Of a DNA stretch of 64,000 nt, positions 1 to 9,959 are shown one piece after another (position 1 is the first letter of the stretch; each line of letters opens with the position of its first letter). Made by a program: the position numbers and the translations under genes. This stretch comes from Ornithinibacillus contaminans (GTDB taxonomy: Bacteria; Bacillota; Bacilli; Bacillales; Amphibacillaceae): positions 1-64,000 of the forward strand of contig NZ_LDPV02000021.1 of the NCBI RefSeq assembly GCF_001038425.2, given 5' to 3'. The notes beneath the pieces were generated by a model that was not told the DNA's origin, searched no databases, and saw only the letters and a list, made by a program, of their open reading frames with translations.

Positions 1-157
1 AATTATGGCTGAAAAATGGGTAGAAGTGTCTAATAGGAGGCTTCATAGGGACAATTATGGTTAAAAAATGGGTAGAAGTGTCTTATAGGGGGCTTCTCAA
101 GGACATTACTGCGTGCAAAATAAGCAATAGTGTCTCAGAGAAATAAGTAACTGGAAA
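1..157. repeat. Degenerate 52-bp tandem repeats
   Basis: Two adjacent 52-bp copies (1-52 and 53-104) begin AATTATGG and share the core ATGGGTAGAAGTGTC; they differ at roughly eight positions. A third, much more degenerate copy runs from 105 to about 157 and keeps AGTGTCT at the matching place. The period is not a multiple of three and the frames contain stops, so this is not a coding repeat. The array may continue to the left of the window. No function is assigned. Confidence 0.7.
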
Positions 158-162
158 CATCA

Positions 163-206
163 AATAAGTCGAAACTCCTTCCATGATAAAGGAGTTTCGA
201 CTTATT
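163..206 (-). terminator. Hairpin at the 3' end of the RsfA-family gene
   Basis: Perfect 18-bp stem, left arm 163-180 and right arm 189-206, with an 8-base loop. It overlaps the stop codon of the minus-strand regulator gene. The T-tract on the minus strand is weak, so strength is uncertain; it may also stop transcription arriving on the plus strand. Confidence 0.7.
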
Positions 207-864
207 AATTGGAACCTTGGGCAATTTGCTCGAGGTTACCGTTTTTATCCATACGAAATGCTGGCGCTTTAAAGGATCCTTGATCTTCTAACACTGTCAT
301 TTTTCTTGCGCGATCCATTATTTGAACAAACACTTTATAGTCTTCCTGAATGGTAGCTAGTTCTTTTTCTGTTTGCGCTAGCTGATTTTCTAGTTTAGTA
401 ATCTGTTCTTTTAGCATAATATTCTCGCGTTGTGCTTGATCAAGTGAAGCCTTTGATTGATTGGAAGCATAATAGTCTTTTTTTAGCTGACTTAGAAACT
501 GAATAACTGTTTCTAATGTAATCGTTGATTCTGCTGGACTATTTACTTCTGTTACTGGTTCTGTATCGGTTTGATAGTTTTGCTGAAAGTTAACAACAGC
601 TGGTCTCGTGCTCTTCTTCGCTTTCTCAATTGCACGTTTCTTTTCTTTCCGCTGTCTCTTTGCAAGGTCGATCGCATTAATGTATTTTTTTCTAATTTCG
701 GCGTTCCATCGAAAGCCACACGCTGCAGATGTACGATTTAACTGATCGCCAACCTCTTCAAATGCGTTTAATTGTGTACTGCCTTCGCGAATATGACGTA
801 ATACAGTTTCTGCTAGTAATAAATCATCTTCATGTGACCAAGCATCTTGTCTCACTTTAGTCAT
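205..864 (-). CDS. rsfA: RsfA/YlbO-family prespore transcription regulator
   Basis: 219-residue protein with an N-terminal Myb/SANT-like DNA-binding region: RQDAW at residues 4-8, then a stretch ending in ACGFRWN around residue 50, closely resembling B. subtilis RsfA and YlbO. Residues about 120-190 form a Gln/Glu/Lys-rich coiled coil. RsfA adjusts sigma-F-dependent gene expression in the forespore. The chosen start has AAGGAG upstream with a long spacing of about 12 nt; two in-frame ATGs at 888 and 876 would add 8 or 4 residues. RsfA and YlbO are paralogues, so the symbol could be either. It is encoded beside rarA on the same strand but separated by about 160 nt. Confidence 0.8.
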   Translation of the reverse strand: MTKVRQDAWSHEDDLLLAETVLRHIREGSTQLNAFEEVGDQLNRTSAACGFRWNAEIRKKYINAIDLAKRQRKEKKRAIEKAKKSTRPAVVNFQQNYQTDTEPVTEVNSPAESTITLETVIQFLSQLKKDYYASNQSKASLDQAQRENIMLKEQITKLENQLAQTEKELATIQEDYKVFVQIMDRARKMTVLEDQGSFKAPAFRMDKNGNLEQIAQGSN

Positions 865-933
865 ATTGTATTTCATCTCCTTTTCCAATAACTACCTGAA
901 TAAAACAATAGATTTAACTAGTGAATAAATAGC

Positions 934-981
934 TTAAAAGTCAATTCATTTAATTGAGAGTTTTCTAATGATGACTTTTAA
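934..981. repeat. Intergenic inverted repeat between rarA and the RsfA-family gene
   Basis: Ten-base perfect arms at 934-943 and 972-981 flank a smaller competing hairpin (942-946 with 952-956). It sits downstream of rarA and upstream of the RsfA-family gene on the minus strand, so it could be a weak terminator or a regulatory structure; no U-tract decides between them. Confidence 0.45.
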
Positions 982-1023
982 ATCATTGTTAGTTTTTAGT
1001 AGTTTGGACGGGAGCGAGAATTT

Positions 1024-2307
1024 TTATACCTGATTCTTTTTCTCTTTCTTTATTTTTTCATACACTTGTTTCATAGCTTGTTCGAATTTACCGGTTTCTT
1101 TTGGATAATAATATTGTTTGTTTTTCAGAGTATCTGGCAAATATTGCTGATTAACCCATCCATTTGCGAAATTATGTGGGTATTGGTAGCCGACACCTCT
1201 GCCCAGTGCACTCGCGCCTTGGTAATGGGAATCCTTTAAGTGACTAGGGATTTCACCACTTTTACCACTTCGTATATCAGCTAATGCCGCATCAAGTGCG
1301 CTATAGGCAGTATTTGATTTTGGTGATAGACACAGTTCTACAATCGCAACTGCTAAAGGAATTCTAGCTTCTGGAAATCCAATCCGTTCAGCTGCTTCGA
1401 CAGCAGCAACAGCACGTGGTCCTGCTTGTGGATTTGCTAGACCTATATCTTCATAGGCGATTACAATCATTCTTCTAGCAATGGAATCCAAATCACCAGC
1501 CTCAATTAATCTACCTAAATAGTGTAGTGCTGCATCAACATCACTGCCGCGAATGGATTTTTGAAATGCTGATAATACATCATAATGTGCATCACCATCT
1601 CTATCATGGGAAAAGCTTTTTCGCTGCATACATTCCTCTGCAACTTCTAAATCTATGATGATTTCATTGTTCTTATTTTTAGGAGTCGATGCAACTGCAA
1701 GCTCTAATCCATTTAAAGCGGATCGCATATCACCACCAGAAAATCCTGCAAAATGTTCAAGCGCATCGTCATTTACAATTATATTGGATTGACCATAGCC
1801 ATTTTGCTTGTCGTCAAGCGCTCTTAATAGTGCTTTTTTTACATCATCAGGGGTTAGGGCATGTAATTCGAATAGATGACAGCGACTACGGATTGCTGGA
1901 TTAATAGCGTGGTATGGATTGCTCGTTGTACAACCAATTAACGTTATAAGATTACTTTCGAGATGGGGAAGGAGAAAATCTTGTTTCGCTTTATCAAGAC
2001 GGTGAACCTCATCTAAAATTAACACCATATGACCAGACATTTTCGCTTCTTCCACGACGATTTCCATATCCTTCTTTTTATCGATGACGGCATTTAGCAT
2101 CCGAACTTGTAATTGTAAGCTTTTGGCAAGAGCCGTTGCCATGGATGTTTTACCAGTTCCAGGTGGTCCATACAAAATCATGGATGCCAATTGCTCCGCT
2201 TGAATCATCCGGTAGAGAATTTTACCTTCTCCTACTAGATGCTCTTGCCCAATTATTTCGTTTATATGAGACGGTCTCATTCGATAGGCGAGTGGTTTTT
2301 GTTTCAT
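1024..2307 (-). CDS. rarA: Replication-associated recombination protein A (AAA+ ATPase)
   Basis: 427 residues, the usual RarA/MgsA/WRNIP1 length. Walker A GPPGTGKT is at residues 47-54 and Walker B DEVHR at 99-103, followed by the clamp-loader-like lid and the C-terminal tetramerisation region (LGRGVGYQYPHNF near residue 380). RarA acts at stalled replication forks with SSB and recombination proteins. The start is set by the family N-terminus (MKQKPLAYRMRP) and an AAAGGACG ribosome site; a 23-residue upstream extension is possible but unlike homologues. It stands alone, divergent from cymR, as in B. subtilis. Confidence 0.95.
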   Translation of the reverse strand: MKQKPLAYRMRPSHINEIIGQEHLVGEGKILYRMIQAEQLASMILYGPPGTGKTSMATALAKSLQLQVRMLNAVIDKKKDMEIVVEEAKMSGHMVLILDEVHRLDKAKQDFLLPHLESNLITLIGCTTSNPYHAINPAIRSRCHLFELHALTPDDVKKALLRALDDKQNGYGQSNIIVNDDALEHFAGFSGGDMRSALNGLELAVASTPKNKNNEIIIDLEVAEECMQRKSFSHDRDGDAHYDVLSAFQKSIRGSDVDAALHYLGRLIEAGDLDSIARRMIVIAYEDIGLANPQAGPRAVAAVEAAERIGFPEARIPLAVAIVELCLSPKSNTAYSALDAALADIRSGKSGEIPSHLKDSHYQGASALGRGVGYQYPHNFANGWVNQQYLPDTLKNKQYYYPKETGKFEQAMKQVYEKIKKEKKNQV

Positions 2308-2429
2308 TTTAATCGTCCTTTGTATAAAATAATAGTTTGATAATCTAAGCGTAAGCTTGATTGAAATAAAATGCAAGCTATGAAAATGGTACTATAATGC
2401 CATCTAGTTTCAAGTTAGAGGCGATAATG

Positions 2430-2441
2430 GTATAGTTATAC
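2430..2441. promoter_or_regulatory. Short palindrome upstream of cymR
   Basis: GTATA-GT-TATAC palindrome about 40 nt before the cymR start, overlapping a possible -10 (TATACT, 2437-2442). A second candidate -10, TATAAT, lies at 2393-2398. It could be an operator for the dimeric regulator encoded downstream, but it does not match the longer CymR consensus as I know it. Confidence 0.3.
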
Positions 2442-2479
2442 TAGAAAAAACGTTAAGTGCGAAACAAAGGAGTATTTTT

Positions 2480-2899
2480 ATGAAGGTATCTACAAAAGGC
2501 CGTTATGGCTTAACGATAATGATTGAACTAGCCAGGAAATATGGTGAGGGGCCGACACCATTAAAAGCAATTGCGAAGGATAATGATTTATCTGAGCATT
2601 ATTTAGAGCAGCTTGCCGCACCATTGCGGAATGCGGGATTAATTAAAAGTGTTCGCGGGGCGTATGGTGGTTATATGTTACCACGCGAACCGAAGGAAAT
2701 AAGTGCTGGTGATATTATCCGTGTCTTGGAAGGTCCTATTGCGTTAGTAGAAGGAATCGAGGATGAAGAACCTGCAAAACAAGCGCTTTGGAGACGAGTG
2801 ACCGAAGCAGTAAAAGAGGTTTTTGATACAACAACATTAGAAGACTTAGTGAATCATGATAAGGATACACAGCAAGACGGATATATGTTTTACATTTAA
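2480..2899 (+). CDS. cymR: Rrf2-family cysteine metabolism repressor CymR
   Basis: 139-residue Rrf2 protein nearly collinear with B. subtilis CymR: N-terminal winged helix (MKVSTKGRYGLT, recognition region SEHYLEQL at about 38-45), wing GAYGGY near residue 61, dimer helix and C-terminal YMFYI. CymR represses sulfur uptake and cysteine synthesis genes, with CysK as co-repressor. The protein contains no cysteine, so it is not an Fe-S IscR-type sensor. AAAGGAG precedes the ATG. It lies 26 nt upstream of yrvO, linking cysteine control to cysteine use. Confidence 0.93.
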   Translation: MKVSTKGRYGLTIMIELARKYGEGPTPLKAIAKDNDLSEHYLEQLAAPLRNAGLIKSVRGAYGGYMLPREPKEISAGDIIRVLEGPIALVEGIEDEEPAKQALWRRVTEAVKEVFDTTTLEDLVNHDKDTQQDGYMFYI

Positions 2900-2925
2900 T
2901 GATGTAGTATGTAGAAAGGACGATC

Positions 2926-5194
<2,269 letters not shown>

Positions 5195-5201
5195 TTACAG
5201 C

Positions 5202-5241
5202 AGGATCACGTTTGCAAGTTATTCGTGGTCCTTTTGTTTTA
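5202..5241 (+). terminator. Terminator after mnmA
   Basis: Stem AGGATCACG (5202-5210) with CGTGGTCCT (5224-5232), one G-U pair, followed by TTTTGTTTT. It closes the cymR-yrvO-mnmA transcript just before the TPR gene. Confidence 0.85.
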
Positions 5242-5263
5242 TCATGTGATAAGGAGATAGGAT

Positions 5264-5929
5264 ATGAATAAAATAGCCACTGCAGTAAATTTGATGAAGG
5301 AACAAAAATACGAAGAAGCAGCCAATTTGTTTCATAGCTATATTGAAGAAAATCCAAAAGATCCCTTGGGGTTCGTTAATTTTGGGAATTTATTACTACA
5401 TATGAATGATTTGGACCATGCTAAAAATTTCTTTGAAAAGGCAATTTCACTCGATGAGAAGGCAGCTACGGCCTATTATGGATTAGGAAATGTATACTAT
5501 GAGCAAGAGAATTTTGTTTTAGCCCATAAGAACTTTCTAGAAGCAATTAAGCATGGTCTTGAGGAAGCGGATGTATATTTCATGCTCGGGATGGCTCATC
5601 AAAATCAACAACAATTTAAACTGGCTCTACCTTATTTACTCCGTGCAAAGGAATTAAGCCCTGATGATCACGAGATTTTATTTCAATATGGACTTGCATT
5701 GGCACAAAGTGAACTTCTTTCGGAAGCAAAGGAAGTATTTGAAACTGTTCTATCAATCGACAAGCAGCATAGTGATGCATGGTATAATTTAGGTGTAGTC
5801 GCATTATTACAAGATGATGCAACACAAGCAATAGCACATTTTAATCATGCGTTACACTATGAACCGAATCATGTATTAGCAGCTAATGGAAAGCAAGTTG
5901 CGGAACAAAGTTTGACTGATACGAAATGA
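5264..5929 (+). CDS. yrrB: TPR-repeat protein (YrrB-like)
   Basis: 221 residues made of about five to six tetratricopeptide repeats, seen as recurring A..YYGLGN, AWYNLG and NFGNLL helices from residue 4 to 205. No signal peptide, membrane helix or catalytic domain is visible, so it is a cytoplasmic protein-binding scaffold. The same position, between mnmA and recD2, is held by yrrB in B. subtilis, whose partner is not established. AAGGAGAT precedes the ATG. Confidence 0.85.
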   Translation: MNKIATAVNLMKEQKYEEAANLFHSYIEENPKDPLGFVNFGNLLLHMNDLDHAKNFFEKAISLDEKAATAYYGLGNVYYEQENFVLAHKNFLEAIKHGLEEADVYFMLGMAHQNQQQFKLALPYLLRAKELSPDDHEILFQYGLALAQSELLSEAKEVFETVLSIDKQHSDAWYNLGVVALLQDDATQAIAHFNHALHYEPNHVLAANGKQVAEQSLTDTK

Positions 5930-5951
5930 TCCTGATGGAGAGGTAGTTTAC

Positions 5952-8276
5952 ATGGAAAACCAGCAAAACATGGACCGAGAAGAATATATAAAGGGTGAGC
6001 TTTTATATACTATCTTTCATAATGATATCGAGCACTTTTCCATTGCGAAAGTTAAAATACTCGAAACGAATCTCCAATACGATGAAAAGGAAATCGTTAT
6101 AAAGGGGTATTTTTCAAGTCTTTTAGAAGGAACGGTCTATACGTTCTTTGGCCAGATGGAGAAACATCCAAAATTTGGAACGCAATACAATGTGCAGTCT
6201 TATCAAACCTTCGTGCCAGAAACCAAAGACGGTCTGATTTCCTATCTATCTAGTGACATGTTTTATGGGATTGGGAAGAAAACGGCTAAAAAGGTAGTAG
6301 AGCATTTAGGAGAAATGGCAGTATCAAAAATTCTGAATGATCCTTCTGTCCTGACACAGGTGCCAGGGTTAAAAAAGGAATTAGCCAAAACAATTACAGA
6401 GACACTGCAACAAAACCAAGGGTTTGAGCATGTAGTTGTTTATTTGGCAAACTATAATATTGGACTTAAAATGGCCCAAAAAATATACGAACACTATAAG
6501 GATGACGCCATTGCTATATTAGAAGAGGATCCATATCGTTTTGTATTTGATATTGATGGGTTTGGGTTTCAAACAGCTGATGATATAGCACGGAAAAACG
6601 GCCTATCCTTGTCAAGTCCAAATCGTATTGGGGCTGCTTGTATTTATATCATGCAAAAACGAGTTCAGGAGGGTCATGTTTATATCCCATTAACCAACTG
6701 TCTCCAAGAAGTAGGGGGATTGCTTAGTCAACCAGAGCTTATTCTAAGCGACGAGCAGATTACGACCAACCTGGAAGAACTTAATAAACAAAAAAAGCTT
6801 ATCTTGCATAATGGGAATGTGTATTTACCCTCTCTATACTATGCAGAGGATGGATTTGCTTCAAATATTAAACGATTAATCTCAGATCCTGTCGAGGAAA
6901 ATACAACCTTAGCGGATTTAATGAAAATAATTGGAAGTATTGAAGAAGAAGAGATTTTAAGCTATGGGAAGAAACAGTTCACTGCGATTGAGCAAGCATT
7001 AAAATCGAAGTTGATGATTCTAACCGGTGGACCTGGAACGGGTAAGACGACTGTCATTAAAGGAATTATTAAAGCATATGCGGCAATCTATAAAAAATCG
7101 ATTGACCCGAGTGATTATGAATATCAGGCAGACTTTCCATTTATTCTTACAGCACCTACTGGAAGGGCTGCCAAACGATTAACTGAATCAACAGGTCTTC
7201 CAGCATTAACTATTCATCGATTATTAGGGTGGAATGGTAGTGAAGGGTTTGAAAAGGATGAGCACGAGCAATTAAGTGGGAAGTTTTTAATCATTGATGA
7301 ATTTTCAATGGTGGATATTTGGCTCGCAAATCAATTATTCAAAGCAATTCCAACCGATATGCAGGTGCTAATTGTTGGAGACGAGGACCAGCTCCCGTCT
7401 GTTGGACCTGGACAAGTGCTAACAGACCTACTAGAAAATGATACCATTCAAAAGGTGAGCTTACATGAGGTATATCGCCAAAAAGAAGGTTCTAAAATAA
7501 TTCAGCTAGCACACGCCATAAAAAATGGAACGTGTACGACAGATGTGCTTACAAATGATAAGGATTTTTCCTTTATAAATTGTCGAGAGCATCATGTGGT
7601 TGATGTTATTACGCAAGTGTTTCAAAAGGCAATGGACAAAGGGTTAGACGTTCGGGATATTCAAGTACTTGCACCAATGTATCGATCACAGGCGGGTATT
7701 ACCCAACTAAACAAAGCATTACAAACGCTCATCAATCCTAAAAGTAATAAGAAAAGGGAAGTAAAGGCTAATGATGTCGTATTTCGAGTTGGTGATAAAG
7801 TTATTCAGCTGGTCAATCAACCGGAGGATAATGTATTTAATGGGGATATCGGCGAAGTGGTTGCCATCTTTGAGGAGGATGAAAACGTAGAGCATGTCGA
7901 GCAATTAGTTGTCCTATTTGATGATCGGGAAGTGGTCTATGAACGAAAAGATTATATTAACCTCATGCATGCCTATTGTATTTCGATCCATAAATCACAA
8001 GGTAGTGAATTCCCAATTGTCATTCTGCCTGTTGTGTCGACGTACCATCGCATGCTCCGTAAAAACCTTTTGTATACAGCCATTACAAGAGGAAAACAGT
8101 CTTTAATTATTTGCGGGGAAAAACAAGCATTTTTTCAAGGAATACAAACACTAGATACTAATAAGCGCTATACGTCCTTAAAGGAACAATTAGATCAACG
8201 ACTAACCGGGATACCAGCTGCAGCAGTGGAAGCGGCAGAGGATGAACAAGAGATTTCGCCATATGATTTTATGTAG
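5952..8276 (+). CDS. recD2: RecD2-family 5'-3' DNA helicase
   Basis: 774 residues, the long-N-terminus RecD2/YrrC type that acts without RecBC. Order: N-terminal OB-like domain, tandem helix-hairpin-helix region (about 100-230), ATP-binding domain with Walker A GGPGTGKT at 359-366, Walker B IIDEFSM near residue 449, and C-terminal UvrD-like domain with YCISIHKSQGSEF near residue 677 and YTAITRGK near 712. It helps replication-fork progression and mismatch repair in B. subtilis. It begins 22 nt after the TPR gene. Confidence 0.95.
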   Translation: MENQQNMDREEYIKGELLYTIFHNDIEHFSIAKVKILETNLQYDEKEIVIKGYFSSLLEGTVYTFFGQMEKHPKFGTQYNVQSYQTFVPETKDGLISYLSSDMFYGIGKKTAKKVVEHLGEMAVSKILNDPSVLTQVPGLKKELAKTITETLQQNQGFEHVVVYLANYNIGLKMAQKIYEHYKDDAIAILEEDPYRFVFDIDGFGFQTADDIARKNGLSLSSPNRIGAACIYIMQKRVQEGHVYIPLTNCLQEVGGLLSQPELILSDEQITTNLEELNKQKKLILHNGNVYLPSLYYAEDGFASNIKRLISDPVEENTTLADLMKIIGSIEEEEILSYGKKQFTAIEQALKSKLMILTGGPGTGKTTVIKGIIKAYAAIYKKSIDPSDYEYQADFPFILTAPTGRAAKRLTESTGLPALTIHRLLGWNGSEGFEKDEHEQLSGKFLIIDEFSMVDIWLANQLFKAIPTDMQVLIVGDEDQLPSVGPGQVLTDLLENDTIQKVSLHEVYRQKEGSKIIQLAHAIKNGTCTTDVLTNDKDFSFINCREHHVVDVITQVFQKAMDKGLDVRDIQVLAPMYRSQAGITQLNKALQTLINPKSNKKREVKANDVVFRVGDKVIQLVNQPEDNVFNGDIGEVVAIFEEDENVEHVEQLVVLFDDREVVYERKDYINLMHAYCISIHKSQGSEFPIVILPVVSTYHRMLRKNLLYTAITRGKQSLIICGEKQAFFQGIQTLDTNKRYTSLKEQLDQRLTGIPAAAVEAAEDEQEISPYDFM

Positions 8277-8344
8277 GTAGGTATAAATTACCGAAAACGG
8301 GAAAGCATAACATGTACTTACGAAATTTTTTCAGGAGAGATTAT

Positions 8345-8539
8345 ATGTTCATGCGATGCCCTAATTGTAGTAGTAAAGATATCGGGAAAATTGGCTCACA
8401 ACAGTTTTATTGCTGGAACTGTTTTGTAGAAATGTCGGTTACGGGTAATGAGTTAACCGTGCACCAGGTAGAAGCGGATGGTAGCCTGAGCTCGCTTAAT
8501 GATTTATTTACAGAAGAAGAGAGAAAGCTAGAATGGTAA
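8345..8539 (+). CDS. Small zinc-ribbon protein of unknown function
   Basis: 64 residues with two CxxC pairs (CPNC at 5-8 and CWNC at 23-26) spaced as a single zinc ribbon, then an acidic tail ending in EEERKLEW. AGGAGAG at 8333-8339 with 5-nt spacing supports the ATG at 8345 over an upstream ATG at 8312. It lies 68 nt after recD2 and 45 nt before the permease gene. I do not recognise it confidently; it may correspond to one of the tiny Yrz proteins near yrrI in bacilli. Confidence 0.7.
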   Translation: MFMRCPNCSSKDIGKIGSQQFYCWNCFVEMSVTGNELTVHQVEADGSLSSLNDLFTEEERKLEW

Positions 8540-8584
8540 TCCTTTAGTATCGAACACGAAAATTCATACTAAGGGGTGTACCAA

Positions 8585-9652
8585 ATGTTTTCCCAAAAGA
8601 AGCTTATCAATTTTTTGTATTGGATTATTCTGGGGATATTTGTATGTTTATTTATATTTTTGCTGGTGAAATTGTTTCCTTATTATAAAGCGTTTTTTTC
8701 TTTCTTATTGAGCCTACTAGCTCCATTTTTAATTGCGTGTTTTATCGCCTACTTATTATATCCAATCGTACAAAAAATCCATCTCTATAACATCCCAAGA
8801 AGTATTGCAATACTATTGATTTATTTCTTGTTTTTTGGGGGAGTGGGCTACTTAGTTTATCGCGTGTATCCTGCAGTTGTCCATCAGTTGAGAGACTTAG
8901 ACGAGTACTTACCGCAATTAGTGGAAATGTATCAATCTTTAGTTTACCAACTCTACGAATCCACCTCATTTTTACCAGAAACGGTACATGATAAAATTAG
9001 TGAAACCATTCAATCAATCGAAATGAGTTTAGATGGTATTATTGGTAATTTAATTGGCGGCGTCACTAAAATTTTTGACATGGTGATTTTGATAACGATA
9101 ATCCCTGTTCTAGTCTTTTATTTTCTGAAAGATTATGACAAAATCAGAAGGTATATTTCTAGGTATATTCCTAGTAAATATCGAAATAATGCTAGTAACC
9201 TTGTCCACGCGGTTGATGAAGGACTTGGTAACTATATCCGTGGGCAGCTACTGGTGTGTTTGTTTATCGTGATTACTAGCTATGTGATTTTTCAATTACT
9301 TGGATTAAAATACGCATTACTGTTGGCATTGTTTATGGGATTAATGAATATTATCCCGTATTTTGGACCGATAATTGGTGCGATTCCAGCCGTGTTAATT
9401 GCCTTAACGATTTCGGGCAAGATGGTCGCGTATGTGTTAATTGGTGTATTTGTCATCCAACTTATTGAGAGTAATTTGTTATCCCCATATATTGTTGGTA
9501 GAAGTACGAGAATTCATCCAGTTGCTATTATTTTTGTGTTGTTATTCGGTAGCAAGCTTGGGGGAATCGTTGGGATGATCTTTGCTGTACCATTGTTAAC
9601 CATTTTAAATGTTGTAATTAAGCATGCTATCCAGATAGTGCGAGCGGATTGA
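8585..9652 (+). CDS. yrrI: AI-2E family membrane permease (YrrI-like)
   Basis: 355-residue polytopic membrane protein of the AI-2E/PF01594 family: two N-terminal hydrophobic hairpins (about 10-85), a soluble segment (about 95-145), then at least five helices including the family-typical GLMNIIPYFGPIIG near residue 258 and PYIVGR near residue 300. Family members include transporters and exporters of unknown substrate, so AI-2 transport should not be assumed. AGGGGTG at 8572-8578 points to ATG 8585, not the GTG inside it. It precedes alaS as in B. subtilis. Confidence 0.85.
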   Translation: MFSQKKLINFLYWIILGIFVCLFIFLLVKLFPYYKAFFSFLLSLLAPFLIACFIAYLLYPIVQKIHLYNIPRSIAILLIYFLFFGGVGYLVYRVYPAVVHQLRDLDEYLPQLVEMYQSLVYQLYESTSFLPETVHDKISETIQSIEMSLDGIIGNLIGGVTKIFDMVILITIIPVLVFYFLKDYDKIRRYISRYIPSKYRNNASNLVHAVDEGLGNYIRGQLLVCLFIVITSYVIFQLLGLKYALLLALFMGLMNIIPYFGPIIGAIPAVLIALTISGKMVAYVLIGVFVIQLIESNLLSPYIVGRSTRIHPVAIIFVLLFGSKLGGIVGMIFAVPLLTILNVVIKHAIQIVRAD

Positions 9653-9677
9653 CTTTTACAAAAAAGTTAACTATAAT
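9649..9677 (+). promoter_or_regulatory. Sigma-A promoter of the alaS T-box transcript
   Basis: TTGACT (9649-9654), a 17-nt spacer and TATAAT (9672-9677). It overlaps the stop codon of the upstream permease gene and lies about 30 nt before the T-box Stem I. Confidence 0.85.
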
Positions 9678-9706
9678 ATCGCTAGAATAGTATTTATCGC
9701 AATGAA

Positions 9707-9922
9707 GGTTCTAAGTACATGGAGCTCGATTTTTAAGAGAGGGATTTCCTAGGCTGTGAGAAATTCTAAATTTGAACCATGGAAAGCTAAACCAGAGTAC
9801 GGTTAATCCCCGTCGGTTTCATACCGTTACCATGATCAAGTGATGGACAATGTCTTGTTCATAATTAGGGTGGTACCGCGATTTATCTCGTCCCTGCAGT
9901 GTTGCAGAGAGGAGATTTTTTT
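9707..9922 (+). ncRNA. T-box leader of alaS, alanine GCU specifier
   Basis: The conserved T-box AGGGTGGTACCGCG lies at 9867-9880; its TGGT (9871-9874) complements the ACCA end of tRNA-Ala. Stem I closes with GGTT (9707-9710) on AACC (9790-9793), and CATGG (9718-9722) pairs with CCATG (9777-9781). Between these helices is an internal loop with AGTA (9714-9717) on one side and GCT (9786-9788) on the other, the expected specifier position, reading alanine. The distal GGCTGTGAG (9752-9760) fits the Stem I loop. A terminator follows: ATCTC (9885-9889) with GAGAT (9912-9916) and inner CTGCA/TGCAG, then seven Ts. Uncharged tRNA-Ala should favour read-through. Confidence 0.95.
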
Positions 9923-9959
9923 ATTGCGTTTTTATCGTGAATAAAAGGAGGATATTTCA

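Noticed and set aside
1-104. Coding repeat on the minus strand over the left tandem array
   Set aside because: The 52-bp period breaks frame between copies and each frame meets a stop within the second copy.
2361-2398. cymR promoter TTGAAA with TATAAT
   Set aside because: The spacer is 26 nt, too long for sigma-A; only the -10 is plausible.
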